Shown here in pieces: positions 12,700 through 23,665 of a stretch of 64,000 nt of DNA. Positions within the stretch are counted from its first letter, which is position 1; each line of letters opens with the position of its first letter. Where the stretch lies: contig JAJKFL010000039.1 in NCBI GenBank assembly GCA_021186555.1, positions 13,000,733-13,064,732 on the forward strand, given 5' to 3'. The position numbers and the translations under genes were made by a program. The notes beneath the pieces were generated by a model. It was not told where the DNA came from. It worked only from the letters and a program-made list of their open reading frames with translations, and made no database searches. Source of the DNA: Reticulitermes speratus. Lineage: Eukaryota; Arthropoda; Insecta; Blattodea; Rhinotermitidae.

Positions 12700-12880
12700 A
12701 GATATAAATGTACATAGGTCTTCATGTAAAGCACCCGTTATTCTTGTCAGTTTTAATGAAACTTGAATTTTCTCGACAGATTTTCGAAACATCCTCAAAT
12801 ACCAAATTTCGTGAAAATCCGTCAGTGGGAGCCAAGTTATTCCATGCGGACGGACAGACAGACAGACAGACAGACAGGCA
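12700..12880 (+). repeat. dispersed repeat tail with (ACAG)n
   Basis: ACCAAATTTCGTGAAAATCC followed by GGACGGACAGACAGAC... (12842-12876). This sentence of bases is a common 3' terminal segment of insect dispersed repeats. Related pieces lie at 41535-41830 and 42080-42260. Confidence 0.6.
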
Positions 12881-13470
12881 TGAAGCTAATAGTCGCTTTT
12901 CGCAAGTTTCCGAAAGCGTCTAACAAGTAGCCCCGAGCAGAACTCATAAAGCCAACTTTCATACTGCACAGATTTCTGTCAATACGTGTGTTAGTATTAT
13001 TATTGTAGTTTCATTTTATTTTATTTTTGTGGAGAACGTAACATAGGTACGTGCTACATGTACGTTAATTTGTCAGACATAACCTCAATGTGTTGCACCA
13101 GCTTAATATTTGTAACACATTTTTCAGCAGTCTGTGATGTTGAATGCCTGATATACCCTTGGAACTACTTCGGTTAATTACAGTATGTTAAAATAAAAAC
13201 CTGTAGTCAAGTCCTGATAGGAAAACATTTTTCTGATACATTTCCTGTTCAGAATCGCGTGACACAAGGCAATGCTTTATCGCCATTGGTTCTAAGTTGG
13301 TTTAGGCTCCCTCAACCCGTAGCTCGCGGGCAACACATTGCCCACTGTGTTATGTTGCCCGCGGAGACGTTTGAAATGGGAAGACTTCTTTTAACCGTTT
13401 CCCTGGCAAAGCCGAGATAGAACGCCGAAGCAGTTTTGGAAACTTATGGCCTGTTTATTTGTGGAGACAT

Positions 13471-13497
13471 ACATTACATTACATTACATTACATTAC
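13471..13497. repeat. (ACATT)5 microsatellite
   Basis: Five tandem pentamers. Confidence 0.9.
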
Positions 13498-13699
13498 TAA
13501 TTCCTTTTGTAAAAATATGCTGAAAAGAACGACACAGTATTCTAGATTGTTAATTGCATTGATATAAAATTTTCCTATTATTATCAGTGTATTTTATTGC
13601 ATGTGATATATGCAAATACAAAGGTAAAATTATACGTATAAATATACGTATACTTATTCATTCTTCATTCTGTGTATTGAATTTCGTGTTGCCCGCATG

Positions 13700-14655
13700 C
13701 AGACCAAATTTTGCCGAAGTTGCCTGCACCACATAAAATATTGAACCGGCCTGCTTTAGAATATGGCATTAGGAAGGTCCAAGTAAGCCAGGAAGGACTG
13801 CAACTGAATTGGATATACCAGTTTATGGTCTACGGTAACTATATTGCTTTACTGGACGAAAACATATGCTATAAAAAAGCACAGGTGTTTTATTAACAGC
13901 TAGTAAGGAGACTGGTCTAGAAGTAAATGCTGAGACAGTGAAGTGTGTGTTCATGTCATGTGAAAATAATGCGGGACAAAATCACAACATAAATGTAGCT
14001 AACAGAGCCTTCGAAAATGTGGGAAATTTCAGTTACTTGGGAACGATACTAAGAAATCAGAACTGCTTGCACGAAAAATTAAAAGCAGATTAAATTCGCG
14101 GAATGCTAGTTAGCATTCGGTTCAGAATCGTGTGTCCTCTTTGCTATCTAGAAACACAAATATTCTAATATATGGAAGTGTAATTTCGCCTTGTTTTATA
14201 TAGGTGTGAAACTAGGTCTCTCACATTGAGGGAAGAACATACGCTGAGGACGTTCGAGTATAGGGTGCTGATGAAGATATTTGGGCCTAAGTGGAAGTAA
14301 CAGGAGGCTGGAGAAAGTTTCATAATGAAGATCTTCATCGCCATATACGATATGGGGGATCAAATCAAAGAAGATGAGATGGGTGGGGCATGTGGAACGC
14401 ATGGGAGAGAAGTTAAAAGTGTACTGGGTTATGGCGAGGAAACCTCAAGGAAAGAGTCCCTTTGAAGACCTAGGCATAGATGGAAGAATAATATTAAAAT
14501 GGATTTTAAAGAAATATGATGGCAAGACGTGGACTTGGCTCATCTGGCTCAGGGTAGGTACAAGTGGGAGGCCCATATGAACACGACAGTGAACTGTCAC
14601 GTTCCATAACATATGAGGAATTTCTTTGCTGAGAACCGATTGGCTACGCAAGAAG
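13700..14655 (+). pseudogene. decayed RTE-like LINE: end of reverse transcriptase and C-terminal tail
   Basis: Successive frames read ALEYGIRKVQVSQEGLQLNW, MVYGNYIALLDENI, later KKMRWVGHVERMGEKLKVYW and [20 protein letters not shown]. This is the order of the last RT block and the C-terminal region of RTE-type non-LTR elements. The RT active-site box, usually Y-A-D-D, reads Y-G-N-Y, so the enzyme is dead even without the many stops. It continues to the 3' end GCTGAGAACCGATTGGC / AAGAAGGGTTCTGCTGCATT. Confidence 0.8.
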
Positions 14656-15519
14656 GGTTCTGCTGCATTAAGTCAGTCTGGTGTTTACGATAAACAATGT
14701 ACCTTCTGCTTTGTGATGTCCACTCGGTTTCTGTTGTTCACCCTCAGTCGTTAAAGATTTCTTGTCTAATTGTAAGCGAAATAAGGCAAACAGGAGGCAG
14801 TGGTCTGGTGTGTGTGACAGTAAACATCTTGCGTCATGCTACATCAATAAATCGCATGGTATTTACCGGTTCAGGTTTTCGTAGATGCTGATGGCTATTC
14901 TTCCGATGCCTGTTCTTTCACTCTCCTGCCTTTCTACTAAATGTTCTCATCCTTCCGCTTGATACGCTTTTCGATGGCCAACTTACCAACGTAATAAAAC
15001 TGTACTTACTCTGATGCTACAGGCCCACGAATAATTTATTACAATTTTTATGGCAGATACATAAATAGGAATTAAAACAAATTTTGCCATAGTTCTGGTC
15101 ACGAGATATGCTAGATTAGGATTGACTTCCTGTTCCTGAACGCTCTCGGTTTAGGCTGTCCATTTTTATTTCGGTTGACCAGGAAATCCTTATGTTCTTA
15201 TGCCTGCTGTGGTATTGTGTTTGTCTTTACTGTGCACATGAAACCCGTGTTGTTCTTAATGAGCATGCTCTTGCGTTACTTCAGGGGTAGAGATGTCACT
15301 GCGGCGGGAAGAAAATGAACTGACATTGTTGACGTACAAGTATAGCAACATGCAACTCGCTTCCTGATGTTCACATTGTTGTTTGATTCGTACATTTTTA
15401 TGACGCTGAGATGGAAGGATGGTCACGGATCATGAACAGGCAACGTTATGGCCTATTTCAGCTTTCTGTGCCGTCATTCTCTGGATGTATTAGTAGGGCC
15501 GGTTCAGGCCATCGCAGTC

Positions 15520-15890
15520 ACCATGGCTGGGGGGGGGGGGCTGTTTTGGTGGCTCCCAGACGACAGTACCGTCATTGAAAAAATAGATTAAGAGAGTGTA
15601 GCCGCTTAAAATCTGACGTAAGAACCAGGGCCACTGAGAGCGGGTTCGGGTCCCGGTGAAAAAATCTTCCCCCCCCCCCCCCCAGCAGGGGCGGACCGGC
15701 TAAAAGTTTTGACACTAAATCGGAAAGACCGACTCTCAGTTGCAATGTGACTTGGGTTTGGTCTGACACGGTTAATTTGTACAGTCGACAAATAGTGATA
15801 CTGCTGAGAAAGACAAACACACATGCAATATAGTCGGGCCCCGGTAATTTGTACCGGCTCCCCCCCCCCCCCACATCTCGTCGGCACTGG
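15520..15890. repeat. unidentified C/G-tract-rich decayed repeat
   Basis: Three homopolymers (G12 at 15529, C15 at 15669, C13 at 15860) separated by GGGTTCGGGTCCCGGTGAA and GGGCCCCGGTAATTTGTACC. The two C-runs follow similar lead-in phrases, so this may be one element with repeated parts. I do not recognise it. Minus-strand frames with Gly runs are artefacts. Confidence 0.45.
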
Positions 15891-17074
15891 TAAGAACTAG
15901 TGAGTGGAAACGCAAACTGCAGGTTCGTTGGATGTAGAAAAATTGGTCGCGTGTCAATTAGTGATTTTCTACATTTTTAGCCAGTCACCTCTTATATACA
16001 GGAGAACCAAATATTTTTCTGCTGGAGGCCCCAAAAGTCTTCAACTGGCCCTGGTCACTAGGCAAAGCCACTAAAACCTCTATCGGGGCAGCCAGAAACC
16101 CAGATGAGAACTTAACCTGTTCCCTACCAAATTAAAATGTAGAATATTACGGCTGCTTCAGCCTGCTCTAAGCTTTATCTTCTGAAAAATGAGTGGTGTA
16201 ATTTACTGAGGTGAAGTGTGCTTGTCATCGCAGCGATGTTATGCATTTTTCTTGTTTTCAACAAGGCAGACAGGTGGGCAGATGCACTTGACTTTCGTTG
16301 ATGCTCTTAATATACGTCCTGTCGTATCGCTGCGACGTCTCCAGACTTAAGAGAGCTGCTTCACTGGACTTAATACTTGCTAGCACTGTAGGGCCGGTAA
16401 CCCCATCATCTGTTTAATAACCTAGCTCAAGGAATCCCAGACACCAGCCCGACATTCTCAAGAATTCAGAAGCGAACGTACAGATAGTACGTTTGTGAGT
16501 AAAAACACTCGAGCCCTTGGACGATTTGCGCAAGCGTTATAAAAAGAATGAAAAGAAGGTCGCGGTTCCGTTCCCACCAGAGGTGGCTGGAAATGTTCTT
16601 TTCACAGCCACGTCCAGAATGATCCTGGGGTCTAACCAGTCTCCTTTTAAATTCATATAATAGAGAAAAGATTCTTTGGGGAACGCGGACGGAGCGTCAA
16701 GCTGACTTTTCATCTCCGAGGTTTAGAATACGAAAAGCTTTCCCTTTATGTTTTTATGGCCCATTGCTTTGAACAGCAGGATAACTTCCTTGATATGAAA
16801 CTTTCTTTTATATTATCCTGGGCCTTTTTGAGCCGCGATGTCTACATCAGTGTTACGCACTATAGGATAAATCCAGTGAGGCAATTAATAGATTTCAGAA
16901 TTTCCTATGTCGGGCTACAAATTATGCATGTCGAAATGTTAATTGAAGAATGCCACATAAATTACAAAGTTTAATGTAGGTACAGGACTAAATTAAACTC
17001 GAGATTAATACTGATTAAATGTTACATTCCTATGTTTTATTATTACGATGTGCTTCGTGTGTTTTCATACGAGT

Positions 17075-17225
17075 ATTACACAATAAAATTCACTTTTTTA
17101 AAGTTAGGCATCCCATTGTGTTTTCGTATAATTAAAGGAGTAAAAACCGTTAACACAACTTTATTTGTAGTATTTAATGCAATAAATAATTACTTAAAAT
17201 TCGCAATTTCAATAAATAATTAATT
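17075..17225 (-). mobile_element. fragment of the transposon family at 62930
   Basis: GGCATCCCATTGTGTT, then an A/T-rich stretch with AAACCGTTAACACAA, matches GCATCCCATTGTGTT...ACCGTTAACACAA at 62980-63050 in the same order. Terminal inverted repeats are not present here. Confidence 0.5.
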
Positions 17226-17685
17226 AAAATTCGCTCGTTGAAGTAAACTAATTAACAGAGCATTCTTGCGAAGTAAAACTGTGTTGCTGAAAGTCATAAT
17301 TAACGCAAGATTTATTGCATTAAGGAGAGATTTCAGACGAGAGACTTCGGCGGAGAATGGACTAAGAAAACGAATGGATGTTGACTGTAATGATGTTAAG
17401 GCTTGTCATTTGTTCGCACGGCGTAACAAACACATTGCGGATGTTCATCTTTCGCACACGCAAAGAAAAAGTCCTATTGCCATTCGTCCTGAGAAGCTTA
17501 TGTTTCTTTTAATTTTGTTTGCTATTTTTTTTTCTTTCAAAAGCTCGCCAGCTATGTGTCATTATCTCTGTCACACACCGTAATGACGTGTAAGAATGTA
17601 ATACGAAAGATCGGACACGTAACAATTATATGGCATGCACCTCTTAAAATAAGAATTACACTGACGACTTATAGACTTATAGACA

Positions 17686-17968
17686 AGGTAAAGGTAAGAA
17701 GTAAATTTCTCCCTGCAACGGACCATGAAGACCCAGAGGGGGAGTAGAGGTATAGCTGTACTCTTTCTTTAACCCTGGCACTAGATGAGCATGGGTGGTC
17801 AACTCCACGCCCCGGCCGTTTTACCTCCTGGAAAGGGACCCGATACCCATTGTATAGGAGGCTGGGTAGGACCCACGGCCGTTCTGGACGGCTGTGGAAA
17901 ATCTCGCCCCCACCGGAATTCGATCCCCGGACCGTTCAGCCCGTAGCGAGTCGCTATACCGACTACAC
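17686..17968 (-). mobile_element. SINE family III, full copy
   Basis: On the plus strand the order is GGTAAAGGTAA, CCAGAGGGGGAGTAGAGGTA, TGGTCAACTCCACGCCCCGG, GGAGGCTGGGTAGG, rc B box GAATTCGATCCCC, rc head CAGCCCGTAGCGAGTCGC ..ACCGACTAC. It reads 5' to 3' on the minus strand. Confidence 0.88.
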
Positions 17969-18879
17969 CCTATTTAAAAATAAAAATTCTGTATCACAAA
18001 AATGGAACAAGATTATTTTGAACTAATGTTTATTTCGAGGGCCGTGCAAAGGCAGAAGGCGGACCGTGTATTCTGTCTCTTATTCTTTTTTGCGAAATAT
18101 CAGCTCTGTAGAGGTTAACATGGCGATGCCACATTTTAAAGCCTTCGCAGGAACTTTAACCTTTTAAATCCTAGCTGTTAGTTTATGTACCATCACACTT
18201 AACATTAACAAATTCTACGTTCTTCCCACAGAGTGTATTTATGTGTTTTGTGTGGATCTCAGAACAAACAGCGACTTAATTGATTAGTTTTTCATAACCG
18301 AGGTGGAAAGTGTTTACTGTGCGGTACGACCTGGCTTACCGGTATCTAACCTGTTAATTTTAAGAAAATGTCCTGAAATGACGCTCTGATTCTTACCCCC
18401 TACACCTTTCTACTCCGTGCGTTCGTGTCGTAGATTGACGCGCAGTCGTTAGCACGATTGATACCGTACTTCGTGTCAGTATGAATCAGTTATTCAAAAG
18501 AGCAAAGCCATTGTTTTATCGGCTGATCCTTTTATGTGTGTTGTTTCTTATACCCGTGGTCGCTCACAAGCCATTTGTTTTGGACTTCCTGATCACGAAC
18601 GTGTCTCTGTTTTCTGCTGATAATGCCTCACGATTCTATTGTCTGAGGTTCGTTACTGTTAATAGTCTTGGTTTCCAAAGGTTAAAATATGTTGAATCCG
18701 ACTCAGGATACGACGACTTCCTATACCTGTAAAAGCAGTGTAAATAGCTATAAATTTATCATAGTTCGAATTTGATCGTTCTCACTTGCATGGTCAGTGT
18801 TAAATAGGCTATTCGTGCCCAAAAATAGTAATAGACTCTAAAAATATTTTCATACCAATCGAATACAGCAGTACAAATA

Positions 18880-18911
<32 letters not shown>

Positions 18912-18912
18912 T
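18880..18912. repeat. (TAA)n microsatellite
   Basis: Uninterrupted AAT triplets; the minus-strand Ile run is an artefact. Confidence 0.9.
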
Positions 18913-19009
18913 CAACAACAAACAATGGGCTAGTAGGTCGAGTAGGAGAAGTTTCTCCTGTACGCAAGCACCGAGCCATGAATTGCAGGTAATTTCTACG
19001 CATTCTTGA

Positions 19010-19145
19010 CCTTGGCACCAGATGAAAGTGAGTGATCAAGTTTATGCTCCGTCCGCTTTACCTCCAGTACCCATTTATAGACGGCTGGGTGGACCCCAGA
19101 ACCGGTCTGGATGAAGTGGTAAGAATTCGCTGACCCGGTCGGACA
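19010..19145 (-). mobile_element. SINE family III, body fragment
   Basis: CTTGGCACCAGATGAAAGTG, CCGTCCGCTTTACCTCC, GACGGCTGGGTGGACCCCAG, CCGGTCTGGATG follow the family III body order. The tRNA-like head is missing. Confidence 0.7.
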
Positions 19146-19559
19146 TTAAATAATAATAATAATTATTATTATTATTTATGGAAACTAGTTTCGGTGTTGG
19201 GCTATACTGGCCCGCTTAAGGCGTGAATAAAGCGCTGCTACGTTAAAAGGCTGAACGTGGGCATGGTGCAAAATTAATCGGTGTTGTTATTTTGTCTAAG
19301 GCAGTGAGTTTGAGCATATGGTTATAAGACAGGCTACAACGTGTATCGTATTATGGATGTCTGTAACTTTATCGACATATTCTTCTCAGGGCAGTATTTA
19401 GCGAGATAAGCCCAAATAGGTATTTAGGCCTTTAACTTGAACTAAAGTCAATGATCTTATGCATAGCAATGCTCGTGTAATGGAAGTATCGTAGCTTAGG
19501 CCCATGTCGAATTTTATTAAAGAGTATGCAAAGATTTGAGGTTCTTACGGCGGTGTATT

Positions 19560-19702
19560 TGAGGGTTTAGAACTTTCGGGGCGCAACGCTGTGTCGTTGG
19601 TTGAGTACTCCCCAGCGCTTCGAAGGAATGTAGTACCTTCAAAACGTCGGGAACCATTCACCCAACGACACAGCGTCACGCCCCGGAAGTTTTAAATCCC
19701 CA
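19560..19702. repeat. foldback element with CAACGACACAGCGT arms
   Basis: The left arm GGGTTTAGAACTTTCGGGGC GCAACGCTGTGTCGTTGG is inverted at the right as CCAACGACACAGCGTCACGC CCCGGAAGTTTTAAATCCCC. The centre holds AAGGAATGTAGTACCTTCAAAACGTCGGG in two short blocks. The AAAACGTCGGG box recalls GAAACGTCGG in the other foldbacks. Confidence 0.7.
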
Positions 19703-19935
19703 GATTCTATAAATATTCATTTAGTCTCATGAGTAAATTATCTTTACAGCGAACAGAGTTAAACCAAAACAGCATTGGCTCGACAAAGCAGAGTAAATCT
19801 ACTGTACCGAGTTGGGTCAAAATCGGTCGGTTAGTTTGTCGGGTAGTTTTGTCGCGATCACTAGCGGACGGGTAGTTTGGTCGCCGCCACAGGTGGGCGT
19901 AAAATATTTTGTTTCCAGACGTACCTAAATTGGTA

Positions 19936-20770
19936 CGGAGCCAGGATAGCGTATTCTGTACAGTGACTAGGCTGAGCCGGGATAGCGTGTGCTGTATTGT
20001 GACTAGGTTGAGCCAGGATAGCGTATTCTGTACAGTGACTAGGCTGAGCCAGGATAGCGTATTCTGTATAGTGACTAGGTTGAGCCAGGATAGCGTATTC
20101 TGTACAGTGACTAGGCTGAGCCGGGATAGCGTGTGTTGTATTATGACTAGGTTGAGCCAGGATAGCGTATTCTGTACAGTGACTAGGCTGAGCCGGGATA
20201 GCGTGTGCTGTATTATGACTAGGTTGAGCCAGGATAGCGTATTCTGTACAGTGACTAGGCTGAACCAGGATAGCGTATTCTGTATAGTGACTAGGTTGAG
20301 CCAGGATAGCGTATTCTGTACAGTGACTAGGCTGAGCCGGGATAGCGTGTGCTGTATTATGACTAGGTTGAGCCAGGATAGCGTATTCTGTACAGTGACT
20401 AGGCTGAGCCAGGATAGCGTATTCTGTATAGTGACTAGGTTGAGCCAGGATAGCGTATTCTGTACAGTGACTAGGCTGAGCCGGGATAGCGTGTGCTGTA
20501 TTATGACTAGGTTGAGCCAGGATAGCGTATTCTGTACAGTGACTAGGCTGAGCCAGGATAGCATATTCTGTATAGTGACTAGGTTGAGCCAGGATAGCGT
20601 ATTCTGTACAGTGACTAGGCTGAGCCGGATAGGTGTGCTGTATTATGACTAGGTTGAGCCAGGATAGCGTATTCTGTCAATAGTGTGACTAGGTTGAGCC
20701 AGGATAGCGTATTCTGTATAGTGACTAGGCTGAGCCAGGATAGCGTGCGCTGTATAGTGACTAGGTTGTG
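19936..20770 (+). repeat. 36-bp satellite, ~23 monomers, A-B-A-C higher order
   Basis: The monomer is GAGCCAGGATAGCGTATTCT GTACAGTGACTAGGCT. Monomer type A (CAGGATAGCGTATTCTGTACAG) occupies every second position; between them lie B (CGGGATAGCGTGTGCTGTATTA) and C (…TATTCTGTATAG with GGTT), mostly alternating, giving a 144-bp higher-order unit. The last monomers (20620-20770) carry indels. The period is a multiple of three, so frames of 247 aa (+) and 285 aa (-) stay open by chance. The monomer matches the head of SINE III, whose body follows at once. Confidence 0.93.
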
Positions 20771-20992
20771 GGCTGGACAAGGGAGAGATCGTGGTTCTAT
20801 TCCTGGGAGGCGCAATACGTGCAGACCGGATCTGGGGTCCACCCAACCTTATATTCAGTAGATTCCTGAGGCCATTCTCACGGGGGTAAAGCAACCGGGG
20901 CGTGAATTTGACCACTTACCTCCTTCTAGGGCCGAGGTTGAGAATGAGTGCAGTTCTATCTCTATGGCGTGCAGAAGGACAACTTTACCGTA
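20735..20992 (+). mobile_element. SINE family III, copy fused to the satellite
   Basis: The head is the last satellite monomer (GCCAGGATAGCGTGCGCTGT ATAGTGACTAGGTTG), then TGGGCTGGACAAG, a B box GTGGTTCTATTCCTGG, TCTGGGGTCCACCCAACC, CAACCGGGGCGTGAATTTGA CCACTT and the end CTTTACC. Same order as the copy at 28548. Confidence 0.85.
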
Positions 20993-21514
20993 ATTGGTAT
21001 TGTGGTCTGTACAGTTTTAACGAACTTAATAATGTGTTTACGTGAAACAGTGAAGCTCACTTGCCTAAAGGATCAATTCTGACAGTTATGCTACACATTC
21101 CTCTCCTGACAACAGCAGTCCTGCTGCAGCAGTGTTCAAGTGATTCTTCACTGCAGTTGTCTATATTACAGATAATCCTTCATGGTGTTTAAGGACCTTG
21201 AAAGTTTTTCAACTCATAATTTACCATCACGTCCGTAGCACCAAGGTTAGTACCAGGATGAGAACCCGATGACATAACACTCGCTTATAACCTGATACTG
21301 TTGGTTCTAATACAGTGGAACCTGCTTGAAACTGAATCTCAGAGAAGCTGAATGATGTTACGTCTTGAGTATGTTCCCATTTAACATTGTGGGAAATTTG
21401 TGAACAAAAGTATTGCCAAGTGCATACCTCATTCATTTATTATCCAAATGATAAATAAGACATATATTCATGATACCTAAGCCAATGTGTGACTGTACAA
21501 TAGATCTACACATG

Positions 21515-21615
21515 ATCAGCTTCATTCCTTCTTTTTTTTATTTATTCCTTCTTTCCTTCCTTTTCTTCTTCCTTCCTTCATACCTTCTTTCTTTCTTTCT
21601 TTCTTTCGTTCTTTT
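21515..21615. repeat. CT-rich (CCTT/CTTT)n tract
   Basis: Polypyrimidine run on the plus strand ending in (CTTT); the 83-aa frame over it is an artefact. The interval 21620-22339 otherwise shows only a 22-C homopolymer at 22040-22061. Confidence 0.85.
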
Positions 21616-22039
21616 ACTCCATGTGTTTTCTTTGTACACATTTTGTGTGTTCATTGTTTGCTGTCTTGCTTATGTGCGTTTTGTTTGCTTTTTCTCTAGA
21701 ACAAATCGATGTATCGCTTAAAATGTGCTATATATTTCTGAAAGTTTTTTCGGTATGTTTTATTTGTAGTTTATTTAACGACACTACCAGTAACTCAGAC
21801 TTACTGTACCTTACGACGTACATTGCGTCGAGTGATTGGATGAAACTAAAGAATGAAGTGTACAGGATCTGGAGGGAAGTGGTCGCAGCCTATTTAGCTA
21901 CTGCACAGGCAGTTTTCTGGAGTGACTGAAAAAGCGTGAAATATAAGGCTAGTCGGTGTTCCTGTCGAGGTTGAAAGCGGGCACTCCCTGGAATGCAAGT
22001 CAGAGCGCCAATGCTTGAGCCACTTTGCTTGGTGGAGGT

Positions 22040-22061
22040 CCCCCCCCCCCCCCCCCCCCCC
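22040..22061. repeat. C22 homopolymer
   Basis: Uninterrupted run of 22 C about 280 bp before exon a. Confidence 0.95.
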
Positions 22062-22339
22062 GATATTTGGGATGTTTAACGAAATATAAGAGATCATATA
22101 GTGTGATGTGGTTAACTTTGCAGTAATATGTTGGTAACTACAATTCCTGCGCGTCAAGGCTATTGAGGTATGCAAAATAACAAAGAACGCTGTCGGAGTA
22201 GAAATGTCCGCTCGTCTGTACGGACATGTGGCGAGGGGACACGGTTCCGGTTTATGTGAGTGCATGTGTTCCCCAAATTCCTGCTTGTTTCCGATACTTT
22301 AGTGTACATAAACGTGAGTAGTGACCGTTCTTCCTGCAG

Positions 22340-22518
22340 ATCGACAACATCAGGGCGTGCCTCGCCTGCCTGCGGGAGCTCGGGGTGAGTGTGGATGGAG
22401 TTCAAGCTGAAGACGTGCGTCACGGGAACCTGAAGGCGATTCTTGGCGTTTTCTTCTCTCTCTCACGGCATAAACAGCAGCAGAAGCATCTCACAAGACA
22501 GTCTGAAGCTATGCCGAG
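22340..22518 (+). CDS. sick: sickie/NAV exon a: C-terminal half of the CH domain
   Basis: The acceptor ttcctgcag ends at 22339 and the donor is GAG|GTACGA at 22519. The frame opens at phase 0 with ATC and encodes IDNIRACLACLRELGVSVDG, then VQAEDVRHGNLKAILGVFFS and LSRHKQQQKHLTRQS. This matches the last helices of the NAV calponin-homology domain, where the usual pattern is an ENID...G(V/I)..GL.AEEIRNGNLKAILGLFFSLSRYKQQQ-like run. CH domains contact actin or tubulin. The exon starts in mid-domain, so a preceding exon with the first half must lie upstream; I could not find it in the first 22 kb. An internal GGGGTGAGT at 22382-22390 looks like a strong 5' splice site but would cut inside the conserved helix. 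The last codon is split (AG + A = Arg). Confidence 0.92.
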
Positions 22519-23531
22519 GTACGATCGTTGTAACAGTAGACCTATAGGGTGTTTATTGTATAGGACCACTTGCGCAATTTGTTTCGGATATCAGTGATTC
22601 TCGAACTTTCAGACTCGCGGAAGAGTAAAAGAACAGTGGGGGATCCCGAGGACTCATGCCGTATTTGTATCACATTGTACAGTGCAAGTCTGTAGTGGTC
22701 TACAAATCTAATTGTTACTGATCACATCTGAACGTGTTTATTTGCAGTGGAAAATTAACACTTTCATATTTTTTTTTATGGATCGACAGCCGTAGGCCCT
22801 AGGCCTCCTTATCTTTGAGGTTTAGAGATCACACTCAATTCCACACACCGCACTCGGTTGGACTCCTCTGGATGAATGATCGGCCCTTCGTAGAGGCCTC
22901 TACTTGACAACACACACAACACTTACAAGAGAGAGACATCCATGCCCCCGGCGGGATTCGAACCCGCAATCTCAACAAGCGAGCGGCCGCAGACCCACGC
23001 CTTAGACCGCGCGGTCACTGAGATCGGCCCTTTTATACTTGTAGAGTGTTCAAATCGAAGAGGCATCAGAAACACTAGTACTGAACTTCCGCAATTAAGA
23101 AATGCCGAATGCGTATAAAGTAATGTGTCTTCGAAGATGTGAGGTCTGTGATAGGGTTTCCTCTTCCCATTTCTAAGGGATGCGGGACAAAGTTTACGTG
23201 TACATGTCTTTTTCCTCACCACTTGGCCTGTCATATGCCACAGGGGAGGGGGGAGATTAATATCGAATACAAGTAAACAAGTAGCATTTAGTCGCTAAAG
23301 GAAAATGGAAAAGAAGGCCGCCACATTACCTACAATTTATGGACCGACATAAATTATGCCGCTAACCACCTGCTGAGGAAGAATGCCTTCGCGCAGTACT
23401 TGTTCAGTGTAGCTTCCTTGTGGTTCACAGTAACAGACATTTAACAGAACTGCGTGCAATGTCTTTGGCGACATTTGGTGAATTTCTTTCCAAAGAATAA
23501 AACAGTAAGACCCGGTAATTTCTTATTCCAG
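22519..23531 (+). other. sick: intron a-b
   Basis: GTACGATCG donor to TTATTCCAG acceptor, phase 2. It contains the minus-strand SINE I at 22770-23028; nothing else specific is seen. Confidence 0.8.
22770..23028 (-). mobile_element. SINE family I, in intron between exons a and b
   Basis: Minus-strand copy with poly(T), body, rc B box (GGATTCGAACCC) and rc head ending GATCGGC. Diverged CTTTCATATT / CTTTTATACTT flanks may be the target duplication. It lies antisense inside the sickie intron. Confidence 0.9.
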
Positions 23532-23665
23532 AATTCCGTCTGCAATCAGCAAGCACGGCATGAACGCCACGAGCATTCCGTTGCCTGCGGGTTCCCGTTT
23601 ATCGGGAATCGAAGATGGCCGTCAGTCGTCGATTCCTTCGGGAAGCGTGCACCAACAGCCTCAAG
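23532..23665 (+). CDS. sick: sickie/NAV exon b: Ser/Pro-rich basic linker
   Basis: The acceptor tcttattccag ends at 23531; the donor is CAAG|GTACTG at 23666. The one-base start completes the AGA codon left by exon a. It encodes RIPSAISKHGMNATSIPLPA, then GSRLSGIEDGRQSSIPSGSV and HQQPQ. The repeated (K/R)IP and S-P/L-P-x-GSRLS pattern is typical of the low-complexity region just after the CH domain in NAV proteins, which is basic, probably disordered and microtubule-associating in the vertebrate members. It lies 1013 bp downstream of exon a, with a minus-strand SINE in the intron between. Exon b is 134 nt, phase 2 in and 1 out. Its identity rests on phase continuity and linker style more than on a conserved domain. 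Confidence 0.82.

Larger units (their letters stand above)
1..22339. other. upstream intron or 5' flank, repeat-rich
   Basis: I see no exon that joins the CH exon at 22340. The missing first half of the CH domain should lie to the left, so most or all of this is probably intron. It holds SINEs, two MITE types, foldbacks, LINE tails, homopolymer tracts and a satellite, listed separately. Stretches where I see nothing specific: 1-600, 1340-2230, 2880-3035, 3330-4540, 4570-5190, 5905-6500, 6600-8090, 8275-9450, 10670-11540, 12000-12690, 12885-13470, 14900-15500, 16080-17070, 17970-18880, 19150-19560 and 20995-21515. Confidence 0.6.

Noticed and set aside
18481..18732. 83-aa frame with a hydrophobic, signal-peptide-like start
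   Set aside because: No similarity recognised, no splice or codon support, and length within chance expectation.
19707..20652. Long open frames on both strands (285 aa minus, 247 aa plus) made of 12-aa repeats
   Set aside because: They come from a 36-bp tandem array whose period is a multiple of three; both strands being open is expected without selection.
21830..21910. Possible upstream CH-domain exon just before 22340
   Set aside because: The frame (…KNEVYRIWREVVAAYLATAQ…) does not fit the first half of a NAV CH domain and lacks a usable donor in phase 0.
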